Shown here: piece after piece, positions 41,296 through 49,570 of the stretch
Position numbering within the stretch: position 1 is the first letter of the stretch
Layout: the number at the start of each line of letters is the position of its first letter
Source of the DNA: DASXMX01 sp036794395
GTDB taxonomy: Bacteria > Planctomycetota > Phycisphaerae > Tepidisphaerales > Tepidisphaeraceae
Length of the DNA: 52,948 bases
NCBI GenBank assembly: GCA_036794395.1
Contig: DAIRGS010000007.1
Coordinates: 1-52,948 of the forward strand
Direction of reading: 5' to 3'
The notes under the pieces: generated by a model
What the model was told of the DNA's origin: nothing
Databases searched by the model: none
The model's input: only the letters and a program-made list of their open reading frames with translations
Position numbers and translations under genes: made by a program

Positions 41296-43671
41296 TCAGT
41301 GAGCTTGCTGGCGCGCTGACGCCGGTTGGGCCTTAGACATCGGTTCTTCAGCCGCAACAGACTGATGCTTCACATTGGTCAGAAGCTTCCCATTTTCATC
41401 AGGCTTAAGCATCTGCCCAAATAGATAGGCCATGGGCTGCGTGAACACCGGCGCTGGGATCAGCGTTTCGTTCGGATGGCTCAGCGACCCTGTCACCTTA
41501 AACTGATAGAGCAACGTTCCCTGGGCGGTATTCACCAGTTGCTGAATCGCCCCGAGAATATCTCCCACAACAGGCACGCCCGCCTGCTTCATCCGGTCAC
41601 GCCAATCCCCAAGCGGCGCTGCAACCACCGTCAGATCCAGCGATTTATCAAATCCAATGGTGCCATGCCCTTGTAGCCCCAGAAACGGCGAATTGATCGC
41701 GGCATTGTCGAACGTGATTTTGTTTTCGGCGATATGGATGACCCCCGCCGCGTCACCAGTGCCCAATTCCTCCGTCTTCTTGACCCGGCTCGCAACGTTT
41801 TCCACCGCCGGCACCGACCAGAATTCACCGTGCAGGACTTCCCATTCGCCATCGGCCATCAACAACTCCAACGGACTTTTTGGCCCGCCTTTCCCCGCGC
41901 CAGCAAGCCGCACGCTCACCGCGGCCGTCCCCGTCAATCGGCGACGCGCCTTTTCGTCCAGCGGCAGCGTGCTGGCCAGCGCCGCCAAATCAACTCCACG
42001 CGCATCAATCCGACCCTGATACAAGAACGGCTTCCCCGGAACGATCTGCCCATCCGCCCACGTCGATCCGCCCAGCGACTTGGCGTTGAACCCTGCAATC
42101 TCCACCGACATGGGCGAAATCGTCGCCTGGCCCTGCACCTCGGTCAGTGGGACGTCGTATGGCCGCAACGCCATACTCCCACCATCCCCCAGCAGCCGCA
42201 CAAAATAATCCGGCTTGAACTTCACCCAGGGCTCATATCGCGGCGGCCGGTTGATCGCGTACCAAGTGCCGCCCCCGATGACAAATGGCCCCTGCGGCTG
42301 AAGCTGTGCCACCGTTTTACCCACCACTCCCGGGTACGGCGGGCTGCTTCGATCAAACACCACCGTCCCGGAAATCTCTTCAAACTTAACCTGGGTCCGC
42401 AAATCCTGGATCGCAATGCGACGGGTCGGGTCCTCCAGAATCAGGCGGGCATTGCGCAGCAGCAGCTTGTCGTGCCCATATGTCCCGGTCAGGTTCTGAA
42501 ACGAAACCACGCCCCCGCGAAATGCGATCGGCCCCCCGGTGATGTGCTCGATCGGCGCAACGAAATTTTTCGGCCGAACCGACAGGTCCCGTGGATACGC
42601 CAGGAACTCGTGGCGAATGACCTCAAACGGATTCCGCCCCGCCAATTTGAATGGCCCACCGGCTGCAAGCGTGAATCGAATGGGCCCGTTGAATTGTCCC
42701 TCGTTAAAAAACCATCCCGAGTGAGGTAAAAACAATGGCAACTCATTGCCCAGTTCCACCGTTCCCAGCGCCTGCGCGACATCCCACGTGCCCTCTCGCG
42801 GGCGCAATGTCGCCACGCCACCATTCAGCTCGACCCGGCCTTTGTTCGAAGCCACATGCAGCAATTCAATGGAAGCCTCGATTGCCCCCGCCCCAGCGGC
42901 CGATGGCCGGAACGTGATCCGCCCGCGCCCGTCTTTAAGATCCGCCTTGATCCTCGGAATCTTTCCGGTCACATTTTCCAGATCGATCGCAAGACGATAA
43001 TCCGAGCCCTTCAGATCATGAAGCGGTATCGTCGCCGAGCCGCTGATTCCAATCTTTCCATCCGGCGCTACCAGATCCATCCCAACCTGAACATTCTGCC
43101 GCAATGGCAACCGCGCCATCAACGGAGCCACTCGAAGCGCCCCATTGATTTTATCCAGTTGCAATCGCTTCCCCCCAACATCGAAACGCCCCTCCGCGGT
43201 CACGGATCCGGCCAGGTTGTCCGAAACAACCGCCCGCCCCTCAAAAACCCCATGCTGATCCGTTTCATGAACCGATAGTTCCACTCGATCGAGCGCAACC
43301 GGATCCGGCCGGTCTCCCAGATTGATCAGCGCATGGCGAACAATCAGCGATTGGATTGAGATCGGCTCGCCTGGCCGGGGGAAATGATCGAGGCTTAGCG
43401 TAATCGATCCCGCAGCCAGTCGCTGAGCCTCAACCCCATCCGGCCGCCGCACTAAAACATGAACGTCGCTTGCATAAATCGAATAAGGCGGCTGATACAG
43501 AACCGTCCCAAATTCAACCCGCGCCTTGCCACCCTTGGCGACAGCCCGCGAAACCCGCGAAGCAAACACATGCCCCACCACCCGCGACCCCGAAAAGACA
43601 ATAACAATCACCAGCGCCGCAACGATCGCCAGCACCGTAACCCACCGATGATTTCGCCAAAGACGCACCAT
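41296..43671 (-). CDS. AsmA-like inner-membrane/periplasmic protein
   Basis: 791 residues with one N-terminal membrane helix (VTVLAIVAALVIVIVFSG, about 12-30). A long periplasmic beta-strand-rich body follows with repeating patterns like LNGGVATLRPREG and ITGGPIAFRGGVVSFQNLTG. It ends with an AsmA-C-like segment (HGTIGFDKSLDLTVVAAPLG, QFKVTGSLSHPNETLIPAP), followed by a Gln/Ala-rich tail. AsmA/TamB/YhdP relatives are groove-like bridge proteins implicated in lipid transport to the outer membrane or membrane assembly. The family fit is by general architecture. Weak SD GGTGG overlaps a TATGAT box near the start. Confidence 0.78.
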   Translation of the reverse strand: MVRLWRNHRWVTVLAIVAALVIVIVFSGSRVVGHVFASRVSRAVAKGGKARVEFGTVLYQPPYSIYASDVHVLVRRPDGVEAQRLAAGSITLSLDHFPRPGEPISIQSLIVRHALINLGDRPDPVALDRVELSVHETDQHGVFEGRAVVSDNLAGSVTAEGRFDVGGKRLQLDKINGALRVAPLMARLPLRQNVQVGMDLVAPDGKIGISGSATIPLHDLKGSDYRLAIDLENVTGKIPRIKADLKDGRGRITFRPSAAGAGAIEASIELLHVASNKGRVELNGGVATLRPREGTWDVAQALGTVELGNELPLFLPHSGWFFNEGQFNGPIRFTLAAGGPFKLAGRNPFEVIRHEFLAYPRDLSVRPKNFVAPIEHITGGPIAFRGGVVSFQNLTGTYGHDKLLLRNARLILEDPTRRIAIQDLRTQVKFEEISGTVVFDRSSPPYPGVVGKTVAQLQPQGPFVIGGGTWYAINRPPRYEPWVKFKPDYFVRLLGDGGSMALRPYDVPLTEVQGQATISPMSVEIAGFNAKSLGGSTWADGQIVPGKPFLYQGRIDARGVDLAALASTLPLDEKARRRLTGTAAVSVRLAGAGKGGPKSPLELLMADGEWEVLHGEFWSVPAVENVASRVKKTEELGTGDAAGVIHIAENKITFDNAAINSPFLGLQGHGTIGFDKSLDLTVVAAPLGDWRDRMKQAGVPVVGDILGAIQQLVNTAQGTLLYQFKVTGSLSHPNETLIPAPVFTQPMAYLFGQMLKPDENGKLLTNVKHQSVAAEEPMSKAQPASARQQAH

Positions 43672-43759
43672 CCACCAGTCATCATACCGGCCACAGCTTC
43701 AGAATAGAGGGGACGAAAAACGCGAGAGTTCGAAATCGGGTGCGAAGGTTTCGGCGTCC

Positions 43760-43830
43760 CTTCCTTTTTCCCTCCACCACCCCTGGCGCGCCTCCTTTTT
43801 CCCTCCACTGGTACGCCGGGGGAGGGTAGG
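43760..43830. repeat. Pyrimidine-rich direct repeats with a GGTACGCC palindrome
   Basis: CCTTTTTCCCTCCAC-like units occur twice (about 43763-43779 and 43794-43808). The second continues as CTGGTACGCCGGGGGAGGG, which folds back on CCCTCC. Part 43795-43817 matches the motif also found at 35-56, 50286-50307 and 50467-50488. This lies in the 191 bases between the GT39 stop and the AsmA-like start. Confidence 0.7.
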
Positions 43831-43862
43831 GAGGGGGTTCTGTTCCTCCCCCGGGTGAGAAA

Positions 43863-45593
43863 TCACCTCAACTTATAAATCCGGAACGACTGCCCCGGCA
43901 CTTCGATGTCCGGCGGCTGCTGTTCGAAACCCGCCGGGGGCGGCGGCGGAGCATACTTTGATTTCGTTTGCGCAATCGCGACTAATCCCGGCACCTGGAC
44001 CGCAAGCTTCTCCAATTCGCCCGGTCCCCGCGCCAAAGGAATCTCTGTCCGTAAATTGAAACACAGCGGTAAACTGAACGCCGGCCCGTAAAAGCAATAT
44101 GGGCCTTTCCCAAAACGCCGGGTGATTTCCCGCGCGACCGTCCGCGAATTCCCTGATTCCGACAAAGGCACCCACACGCCCACCACCGGAACGAACACCG
44201 CCGCCGCGGCCACGATGTAGGCCACAGTCGCCGCCGCCAATCCCTTTCGGAAGTAAACGATCCCCACGATCGCCAACGCAATCGCCAAAATCACCGCCAA
44301 CGCGACATCGTAAAATCCGATTCTGCCCTTGATGATGCGCCCCGCCACAAGAATGCCCGGCACCCCAAGCGCCGCGAGCAACATCGTCCCATCCAGCAGC
44401 GGAACGCGCGACCCGCGCCGGCCGATCGAACCCAGCACCCAGTCCAGCCACCACCCCGCCAGAATCATCAGCGGCGGCATCAATGATGTAAGGTAATGCA
44501 TCTGTTTGTTCCCCAGAAAACACAATGGAACAAACACCGCCCCCACCCACAGCAGCATCCCCTGCAATCGCCAGTCGCTTACCCGATCCCAACTCACGTA
44601 GGGAAACTCTTGCGAGAAACTGAGTACCCGCTGGCATGCCGCCACAATCGCCCCGCCCACCACCAGAAACCATGGAGCCGTCGCCTGGATCAATTGCGGA
44701 AAATACACCAGGAATATCCCGCCATGCGCCTCCCCGCCCAGCAATTCATCCGATTCCTTCTTCCACTGCTCGATCCCCACTGCCTTAAAAATGTAAACAA
44801 ACCAAGGCGCCGCGATCACAATCACGGTTAACGGAGCTCCGCTCACCGCGAATCGATACAAGACACTCCACCGCCACCGTACCAAGCACCATACCAACAA
44901 AAACAACAACGGATAAAACCCCGGCGGCCCCTTCGACAACACCGCCAGTGCCGTCGCAACAGCCCCCATATGAAACCACCAGAACCCAAATCGCCCAGTT
45001 TCGTCATTCGTCATTCGAATTTCGTCATTCGTCTCCTTGTCTCCTTGTCTCCCTGTCTCCTTGTCTCCTAGTCTCCCCACAGCCGCCCTCCAAAACGCGA
45101 ACACCCCCAGCGTCACGAACAACATCGCCGGCGCATCGGTTTCCGCGAGCCGGCTATGGCGGAAGAAAAGGTAGCTTGTCAGCAACGTCCCCGCCGCGAA
45201 AAACGCCGCTCTTGCGCCAAACAGCCATCGCGCGGACCAGAATGTAATCCCCAGGGTCAGCCATCCAATCAGCGCAGTGGGAATTCGTCCCGTGGTTTCC
45301 GATACCCCGCCGATTTTATACGCCCCCGCTGCCATCCAATACGCCAGCGGCGGCTTTCGAACACGCAGGTGCCCGTTCAACATCGGCACCATATAACTTC
45401 GGAACCCGCGCCCCAGCATCTCCCGCGCCGTCTCCAGCACACGCGCCTCCTGCGTACGCTGCACCGGCGGCGCACCCAGCGCACTGCCCAGCGCGATACC
45501 CGCCAACACCCACCACGCCAGCAGCGCGCCCGGCCCCAACCACCAGGGTGTACGCGTCGTGAGGTCATGCTCCGCCATCATTTTCGTCGTCAT
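43863..45593 (-). CDS. GT39-family (ArnT/PMT-like) membrane glycosyltransferase
   Basis: 576 residues from ATG 45593. Multi-span protein with the family N-terminal sequence HLRVRKPPLAYWMAAGAYKIGG and a following LAETDAPAMLFVTLGVFAFW (acidic residue of the first large loop). GKGPPGFYPLLF-like (SKGPPGFYPLLFLLVW) marks the helix region. Such enzymes transfer sugars from polyprenyl phosphate to lipids or proteins at the outer face of the membrane. A stretch of about 29 residues (RLGDKETGRQGDKETNDEIRM...) is encoded by a low-complexity repeat and is foreign to the family (see repeat at 45001). The frame reaches 45653 but would overlap the upstream GT4 gene; AGAGGTGG precedes 45593. Confidence 0.88.
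   Translation of the reverse strand: MTTKMMAEHDLTTRTPWWLGPGALLAWWVLAGIALGSALGAPPVQRTQEARVLETAREMLGRGFRSYMVPMLNGHLRVRKPPLAYWMAAGAYKIGGVSETTGRIPTALIGWLTLGITFWSARWLFGARAAFFAAGTLLTSYLFFRHSRLAETDAPAMLFVTLGVFAFWRAAVGRLGDKETGRQGDKETNDEIRMTNDETGRFGFWWFHMGAVATALAVLSKGPPGFYPLLFLLVWCLVRWRWSVLYRFAVSGAPLTVIVIAAPWFVYIFKAVGIEQWKKESDELLGGEAHGGIFLVYFPQLIQATAPWFLVVGGAIVAACQRVLSFSQEFPYVSWDRVSDWRLQGMLLWVGAVFVPLCFLGNKQMHYLTSLMPPLMILAGWWLDWVLGSIGRRGSRVPLLDGTMLLAALGVPGILVAGRIIKGRIGFYDVALAVILAIALAIVGIVYFRKGLAAATVAYIVAAAAVFVPVVGVWVPLSESGNSRTVAREITRRFGKGPYCFYGPAFSLPLCFNLRTEIPLARGPGELEKLAVQVPGLVAIAQTKSKYAPPPPPAGFEQQPPDIEVPGQSFRIYKLR
45001..45077. repeat. Low-complexity repeat inserted in frame in the GT39 gene
   Basis: TCGTCATTCGTCATTCGAAT-type units (45001-45030) are followed by six GTCTCC units at 8-base spacing (45031-45076). 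Both types are typical intergenic tandem repeats rather than coding sequence. Here the insertion keeps the frame open and encodes an Asp/Glu/Lys/Arg/Thr-rich linker between two membrane helices. Confidence 0.85.
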
Positions 45594-45609
45594 CACCAGC
45601 AACCACCTC

Positions 45610-46809
45610 TCACGACCGCACCGATTCCCGATAAATCCCCAGCAGCCGCTCAAGGTGCTTCTCGTACGACAACACCGGCCTCAACTCAAGGCTCGCCCGA
45701 GACATCCGCTTACGAATTTCCAAATCCATCAACCTCCCCATCGCCCCGGCCAGGGTTGAAACATCCCCCGGTTCTTTCAAAACATAACCCTCCCGCCCTT
45801 CAGTCATAATCTCGCATGCCCCGTTAAACGTCGTGCTGATCACCGGCAACCCCATTGCCAGCGCCTCCAGCACCACCAGGCTGCACGGATCATGGCGCGT
45901 CGGCAGCACAAAAAAATCTGCCGCGGAGTAAAACGAATACGGATCGGATGTCGGCCCGGCAAAGATCACGCGATCCTCCACCCCTTCGCGCCGGGCAAGT
46001 TGCCGATAGACGCCCGGATCTTCCTTTCCGACCACCACCAGCACCAACCGCGCATCCTTCAATAGTGCCAATGCCACGATCGCTTCCTTCAAACCCTTAC
46101 GCGCAAAATCCTGCGCAATCATCAGCGCTATGACCTTATCGCCTGAGATGCCCAGCCGCTTCCGAATCTCGTTCCCGCTCTGTGGTAAAGCCAAGGGATC
46201 AAACTTTCGAAGATCAACTGCGTTAAATAGCGTCGCCATTTTCCCGTCCGGCAGATCGTAATGCCGCCGCACCACCGCTTTGATGTATTCCGACAAACAC
46301 AGCACCACTGGCGCCCGCGCTCCCGTCAACAATTCCCGCTCCACGGTCGCAAACCGCTGCCGCCGGCGATTGAACTGCGTCCCCGCCTTCGCCAACGCCC
46401 GCTTCAATGCCGATTGGTGCTTAAAATGTCCGCTCTCGATCGCCTCCACCGCAATCCCCGCGTGCGGGTGATACACATCGCATCGCGGCACCGGCAGCAT
46501 CGCATGCACAACGTCGTACTTCGCCTCATCCAAATGCCGTTCAAGCTTATCGATAAAATTCGCGTACCGCCCCGCGCGCGTCGCCCCCAGCGCCTCCAGT
46601 TGCACATCATCCGCTTGCATCGCCCCATCAAATGTGGACGCCACCACCGACACCCCATGCCCCCGCTCGCGAAGGCCATGAGCCAAATCAACAGTATACC
46701 GCTCCGCGCCACCGCGGGCCGGGTTCGCATGGAGGATGACCAGTGCAATCTTCAGAATGGCTGAGCATGATAAGCCCCCGCCCCTTTCGAACAACCGCAG
46801 ATCCCCCAA
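45610..46809 (-). CDS. GT4-family glycosyltransferase
   Basis: GT-B fold glycosyltransferase, up to 399 residues. The N-terminal half has LVILHANPARGGAERYTVDLAHGLRERGH, typical of the acceptor domain (GGAER). The C-terminal half has KVIALMIAQDFARKGL, the donor-binding VIFAGPTSDPYSFYSAADFFVLPTRHDPCSLVVLEALAMGLPVI with the E-x7-E-type signature, and GREGYVLKEPGD. Sugar donor unknown; such enzymes build lipopolysaccharide or other surface glycans, consistent with the GT39 gene that follows. The displayed start is TTG 46809, with no SD. Homology begins around residue 20 (LKIALVILH), so a start between 46809 and 46755 is equally possible. Confidence 0.87.
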   Translation of the reverse strand: MGDLRLFERGGGLSCSAILKIALVILHANPARGGAERYTVDLAHGLRERGHGVSVVASTFDGAMQADDVQLEALGATRAGRYANFIDKLERHLDEAKYDVVHAMLPVPRCDVYHPHAGIAVEAIESGHFKHQSALKRALAKAGTQFNRRRQRFATVERELLTGARAPVVLCLSEYIKAVVRRHYDLPDGKMATLFNAVDLRKFDPLALPQSGNEIRKRLGISGDKVIALMIAQDFARKGLKEAIVALALLKDARLVLVVVGKEDPGVYRQLARREGVEDRVIFAGPTSDPYSFYSAADFFVLPTRHDPCSLVVLEALAMGLPVISTTFNGACEIMTEGREGYVLKEPGDVSTLAGAMGRLMDLEIRKRMSRASLELRPVLSYEKHLERLLGIYRESVRS

Positions 46810-46812
46810 CCG

Positions 46813-47040
46813 TCACCCAACACGCCATTGATCCTCGAGCGAAGCCAGGACCGTTTCATACCATGGCTCATACCGCGACAACATGATCAGCATGACTTGG
46901 ATCCGGCCACGAGACTCCGTGATCGCCTCCGCCTTTTTTCGCATTTTTTGTTCATGCTTAAGCACGCGCCGAAACTCGGCAACAGCGTCGGAATTCTGTA
47001 TGCTGGCGACAGTCACACAAGACGAAATCGCAAGACGCAT
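46813..47040 (-). CDS. Possible small hypothetical protein (75 residues)
   Basis: An open frame on the same strand directly before the GT4 gene (stop TGA 3 bases before its TTG). The residues look protein-like (amphipathic helix FRRVLKHEQKMRKKAEAITES, then MLIMLSRYEPWYETVLASLEDQW), and the stop-start spacing would couple it to the GT4 gene. No SD lies before its ATG and no family was recognised, so this is a weak call. An internal Met (about residue 33) could be the real start. Confidence 0.35.
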   Translation of the reverse strand: MRLAISSCVTVASIQNSDAVAEFRRVLKHEQKMRKKAEAITESRGRIQVMLIMLSRYEPWYETVLASLEDQWRVG

Positions 47041-47059
47041 GCCCGCCCGCGCAAGTCCT

Positions 47060-47075
47060 TAGCATGCCGATTGCG
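47060..47075 (+). promoter_or_regulatory. Weak sigma-54-like element before a small gene
   Basis: TAGCATGCCGATTGCG keeps the TTGC box and most of TGGCACG but has AG instead of GG at -25/-24. It lies 31 bases before the ATG at 47106. Too weak alone, recorded because three better matches are in the window. Confidence 0.2.
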
Positions 47076-47105
47076 ACTCGATCGGACACATCAGGAGATT
47101 TTTTG

Positions 47106-47315
47106 ATGAAGGTCCTTCCCAAAGAGCAGAAACTTGTCGCAGAGCTGGAAGCTCAAATCGGCCGGCCTGTATCGGAAGAAGACTGGAAATGCGTAGATGT
47201 TAATCTGGAGGCCCATACAATTACAGTCGCCCGAAACCCCTTGCTCGCCGAGATTCGTGATCGTGAATCAGACCGGCCGCGTGATGCGGATCTACCCGCG
47301 ACGACCACCCCTTAA
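47106..47315 (+). CDS. Small hypothetical protein (69 residues)
   Basis: MKVLPKEQKLVAELEAQIGRP then SEEDWKCVDVNLEAHTITVARNPLL: an acidic helical N-terminus, a beta-like centre and a polar C-terminal tail (RDRESDRPRDADLPATTTP). A single Cys is present. I do not recognise the family. The start at 47106 is supported by AGGAG 8 bases upstream; the frame opens at 47064 but those residues lack support. Read away from the GT4/GT39 genes, convergent with the small receiver gene. The function is unknown. Confidence 0.65.
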   Translation: MKVLPKEQKLVAELEAQIGRPVSEEDWKCVDVNLEAHTITVARNPLLAEIRDRESDRPRDADLPATTTP

Positions 47316-47355
47316 TTAAGAAGTTTCACCTATTTGCCCCCCGTCAGGTGGGTGC

Positions 47356-47718
47356 TTATGTGCATGCCTCCACATGCCCCAGCAATTGCTCCAAATCATA
47401 TTCAGCCTTTAGGAATGTCTTCCGCACACCAAGCTCAACAGCACGCTTGATGTGCATTCCTTCAGGATACGCCGTCAAAAGGATGACCGGGAGCGATTGC
47501 CACCGAAGATAACAGCGAATCACTTCTAAAAATGAAATCCCATCCATTTGGGGCATTTTATAATCGAGTATCACGACATCCGGTGTCGCCTGCGTCAATG
47601 CGGCCATTGCCTCACGGCCATTCGGGCACATCGTCACCCCGTGCCCTGCATTCTCAAGGTACTTTCCGATTGCCTCACGCGTATCCGCATTGTCGTCAAC
47701 TAGTAAAACATCTGCCAT
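47356..47718 (-). CDS. Single-domain response regulator (CheY-like)
   Basis: 120 residues: a lone receiver domain. It has DVLLVDDNADTREAIGKYL with the acidic pair at 8-9, phosphoacceptor Asp in VVILDYKMPQMDG (about 54), Thr in LLTAYPEG and Lys in FLKAEYDLEQLL. All five receiver landmarks are present, so phosphorylation is likely. The start is the ATG opening MADVLLVDD; the longer frame to 47832 adds residues with no receiver similarity. No SD, but a strong sigma-54-like promoter lies just before it, with a predicted start site at or beside the ATG. The partner kinase is unknown; the heme-type sensor kinase at 38813 is one possibility. Confidence 0.88.
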   Translation of the reverse strand: MADVLLVDDNADTREAIGKYLENAGHGVTMCPNGREAMAALTQATPDVVILDYKMPQMDGISFLEVIRCYLRWQSLPVILLTAYPEGMHIKRAVELGVRKTFLKAEYDLEQLLGHVEACT

Positions 47719-47729
47719 ACACATATATG

Positions 47730-47745
47730 AGCAACGAAGATGCCA
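47730..47745 (-). promoter_or_regulatory. Candidate sigma-54 promoter of the single-domain receiver gene
   Basis: On the minus strand TGGCATCTTCGTTGCT has exact GG-N10-GC spacing and matches TGGCA...TTGCT fully. The predicted transcription start (about 47719) falls at the ATG at 47718, implying little or no leader, which agrees with the missing SD. Confidence 0.6.
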
Positions 47746-47813
47746 TTTGAGGTGGAAAAACCTGACCCACCCATTAGGGTTCGAACTTAACGACCCCACT
47801 ACAGAACTCCACC

Positions 47814-48359
47814 ATGCCCCAATACGTCGCATTTCTTCGGGCGATTAATGTCGGCGGACGGGTCGTTAAAATGGATAGATTGCGATTGATCCTGAGCGAG
47901 CTCGGCCTGGGCAATGTTTGCAGCTTCATCGCCAGCGGGAACTTGCTTTTCTCATCACGCTCGAAAAATACCGCGGACCTCGAGCAAAAGATTGAACGTT
48001 CGCTTGAAGCCGCGCTTGGATATGAAGTGGCAACCTTCGTTCGCTCCAAGGCGGAGCTGCACGCCATAAGCGCTCATCAGCCGTTTCCCACAACTGAACA
48101 CGCCGCCCCTGGCCACGGTCTATACATCGCGTTCCTGCGCGCCGCTCCCGCCGCGCCCTGCATCGATCAGCTATTGACCCATCGCAATAACTTCGACGAT
48201 TTCCACGTTAATGATCGCGAAGTCTACTGGCTGTGCCGCGGCAAATTCTCCGACTCCCCCTTTACCGGCTCAAAACTAGAGCGCACGCTCAAACTCCCCG
48301 CCACCGTCCGCAATTCCACCACTCTTCGAAAGCTGATGGCCGCCCACTTCCCGGTGTGA
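47814..48359 (+). CDS. DUF1697 family protein
   Basis: 181 residues, typical for the family. Hallmarks: MPQYVAFLRAINVGGRVVKMDRLR (YVAFLRAINVGG is the family signature), VCSFIASGNLLFSS (SGN) and FTGSKLERTLKLPATVRNSTTLRKL (KLER ... T.RN..T) at the C-terminus. The biochemical function of DUF1697 is not established. Divergent from the receiver gene with about 95 bases between, no SD before the ATG. A pyrimidine-rich tract (48370-48402) separates its stop from the convergent receiver-like gene. Confidence 0.92.
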   Translation: MPQYVAFLRAINVGGRVVKMDRLRLILSELGLGNVCSFIASGNLLFSSRSKNTADLEQKIERSLEAALGYEVATFVRSKAELHAISAHQPFPTTEHAAPGHGLYIAFLRAAPAAPCIDQLLTHRNNFDDFHVNDREVYWLCRGKFSDSPFTGSKLERTLKLPATVRNSTTLRKLMAAHFPV

Positions 48360-48369
48360 TTCCCCGCGC

Positions 48370-48402
48370 CCATCTCCCCCTCCCTCCCTCTCCCCCTCTT
48401 TT
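48370..48402. repeat. Pyrimidine tract CTCCCCCTCCCTCCCTC
   Basis: A run of C/T with few purines between the convergent stops of the DUF1697 and receiver-like genes, ending in CTTTTTT. It may serve as a weak terminator for the plus strand gene. Confidence 0.4.
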
Positions 48403-48810
48403 TTAGGCCGACGCTCTCCTCAACCACGCCGTCCGTGATTGCATGAGCTCCGGCGCAACTGCAAGAAGCAGCTCGGCGTCATTGGCCGGCTTTTGTACCA
48501 GGTGCTGAATCGCGCCGCTGTGCAGCCCGCCAACGATGCTGGCTAGGTCCGAATAATTGGTGAGCATCACCCGCCGGACATCGGGCCGGATCGAGCGCGC
48601 CGACGACAGCAGCTCAACCCCGTCACCGAATCGCATGACCTGCTCTGTTACAAAAGCGCGAACATCTTCATCATTTTGGAGCATTGCAATTGCCCGCATT
48701 GGATTGCTCAAGGGAACAACCGTGTAGTACGCGCCAAACAACCGGCTCATTTGCGCCACAACGGCCTGGTCATCATCCAGAACGAGTAACCGAAGCCCCG
48801 TGCGGCTCAT
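48403..48810 (-). CDS. Receiver-like protein with Glu at the phosphorylation site
   Basis: 135 residues with a CheY-like fold: acidic cluster D12-D13-D14 in LLVLDDDQAVV, Thr84 in VMLTNYSD, Lys107 in VQKPAND. At the phosphoacceptor position the sequence reads FVTEQVM, aligning with V-x-T/S-D-x-x-M of related receivers, so Asp is replaced by Glu56. A Glu there can mimic the phosphorylated state, making this a possibly constitutively active or phosphorylation-independent receiver. The remaining active-site residues are kept. The closest architecture is the receiver of the RpfG/HDOD-type regulators, here with no output domain. SD-like GAGAAGG lies 11 bases before the ATG. Downstream of the RCK gene on the same strand, about 80 bases apart. 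Confidence 0.83.
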   Translation of the reverse strand: MSRTGLRLLVLDDDQAVVAQMSRLFGAYYTVVPLSNPMRAIAMLQNDEDVRAFVTEQVMRFGDGVELLSSARSIRPDVRRVMLTNYSDLASIVGGLHSGAIQHLVQKPANDAELLLAVAPELMQSRTAWLRRASA

Positions 48811-48891
48811 TGCATCCGTACCTTCTCCCCCCTTCTTTGATCGATCTATTCAGAACGTCACTTAATTGGCGGAAAGTAGATTGGATGGCGA

Positions 48892-49371
48892 TTACGCCAC
48901 TGTGGCCGGGGTGTCGGATGCCGGATTTGGAACTAATGCATCCAGCACGCGCTCAAGTTCCTGCGCTACAATCTGCTCCTCGACGATCACCTGATCCGCC
49001 CCGCGTCGATGAGCTTCCATCCCGCTGGAGATGAACCGGCAACGGGCGATAATCCGGAGAGTTGGGTTGAGTCGTCGCGCTAACCGCACCGCTTCCAGCA
49101 CCGCCGGGTCGCTTGGCACCGCCAGTACCAGAATTGTGGCCCGTTCAACCCCCGCACGCCGTAAAATCTCTTCGTTGCACACATCGCCGGCGATGATGTG
49201 CACCCCCACATGCGAACACCGCTCGACAGTCTTGGGATTTAATTCCACGACGCAGAAAGGCGTGTGTCGCGAAGCCAACAGATCCGCCGCCACCCGGCCA
49301 GGAACACCAAACCCCGCGATGATCGCGTGGCCATGCAGGAAGTCTACCTTGTCACACTCCGACCCACTCAT
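48892..49371 (-). CDS. RCK_N (TrkA-N-like) NAD-binding domain protein
   Basis: 159 residues. It is a stand-alone Rossmann domain as found in K+ channel regulators: HAIIAGFGVPGRVAADLL (GxGxxG), CVVELNPKTVERCSHVGVHIIAGDVCNEEILRRAGVERA (the acidic residue at the end of strand 2 and the G-D-x-x-x-x-x-x-L pattern) and ARCRFISSGMEAHRRGADQVIVEE. No membrane channel or RCK_C domain is in the frame or next to it. It may regulate a channel encoded elsewhere. The start at 49371 was chosen for GGAGG 8 bases before the ATG; the frame reaches 49446. Upstream-neighbour of the receiver-like gene. Confidence 0.85.
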   Translation of the reverse strand: MSGSECDKVDFLHGHAIIAGFGVPGRVAADLLASRHTPFCVVELNPKTVERCSHVGVHIIAGDVCNEEILRRAGVERATILVLAVPSDPAVLEAVRLARRLNPTLRIIARCRFISSGMEAHRRGADQVIVEEQIVAQELERVLDALVPNPASDTPATVA

Positions 49372-49570
49372 TACAAATGCCTCCGCCGATCTTTGTGACG
49401 ACGTGACCCGCACCACCCACACCGGCAATTGTAAACCGCTTGCCATCGATCGGCTACGTCAAACTCGCCATCTACCCTTTTGACGTGCATTGCCCGTTTT
49501 ACCTCGCTACACTTCGGCTACGACCCGTTAACTCTGTTATTCACCACATTTTCGACTTTAAACGAGCTTC

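Noticed and set aside
41734..42729. 331-residue open frame opposite the AsmA-like gene
   Set aside because: Arg/Pro/His-rich shadow with no SD or domain.
45031..45076. GTCTCC units as a CRISPR array
   Set aside because: Unit length is 8 bases with 2-base spacers, no spacer diversity and no cas genes.
47060..47075. Sigma-54 promoter for the 69-residue gene
   Set aside because: GG at -25/-24 is replaced by AG; below the quality of the other three sites, so kept only as a low-confidence site.
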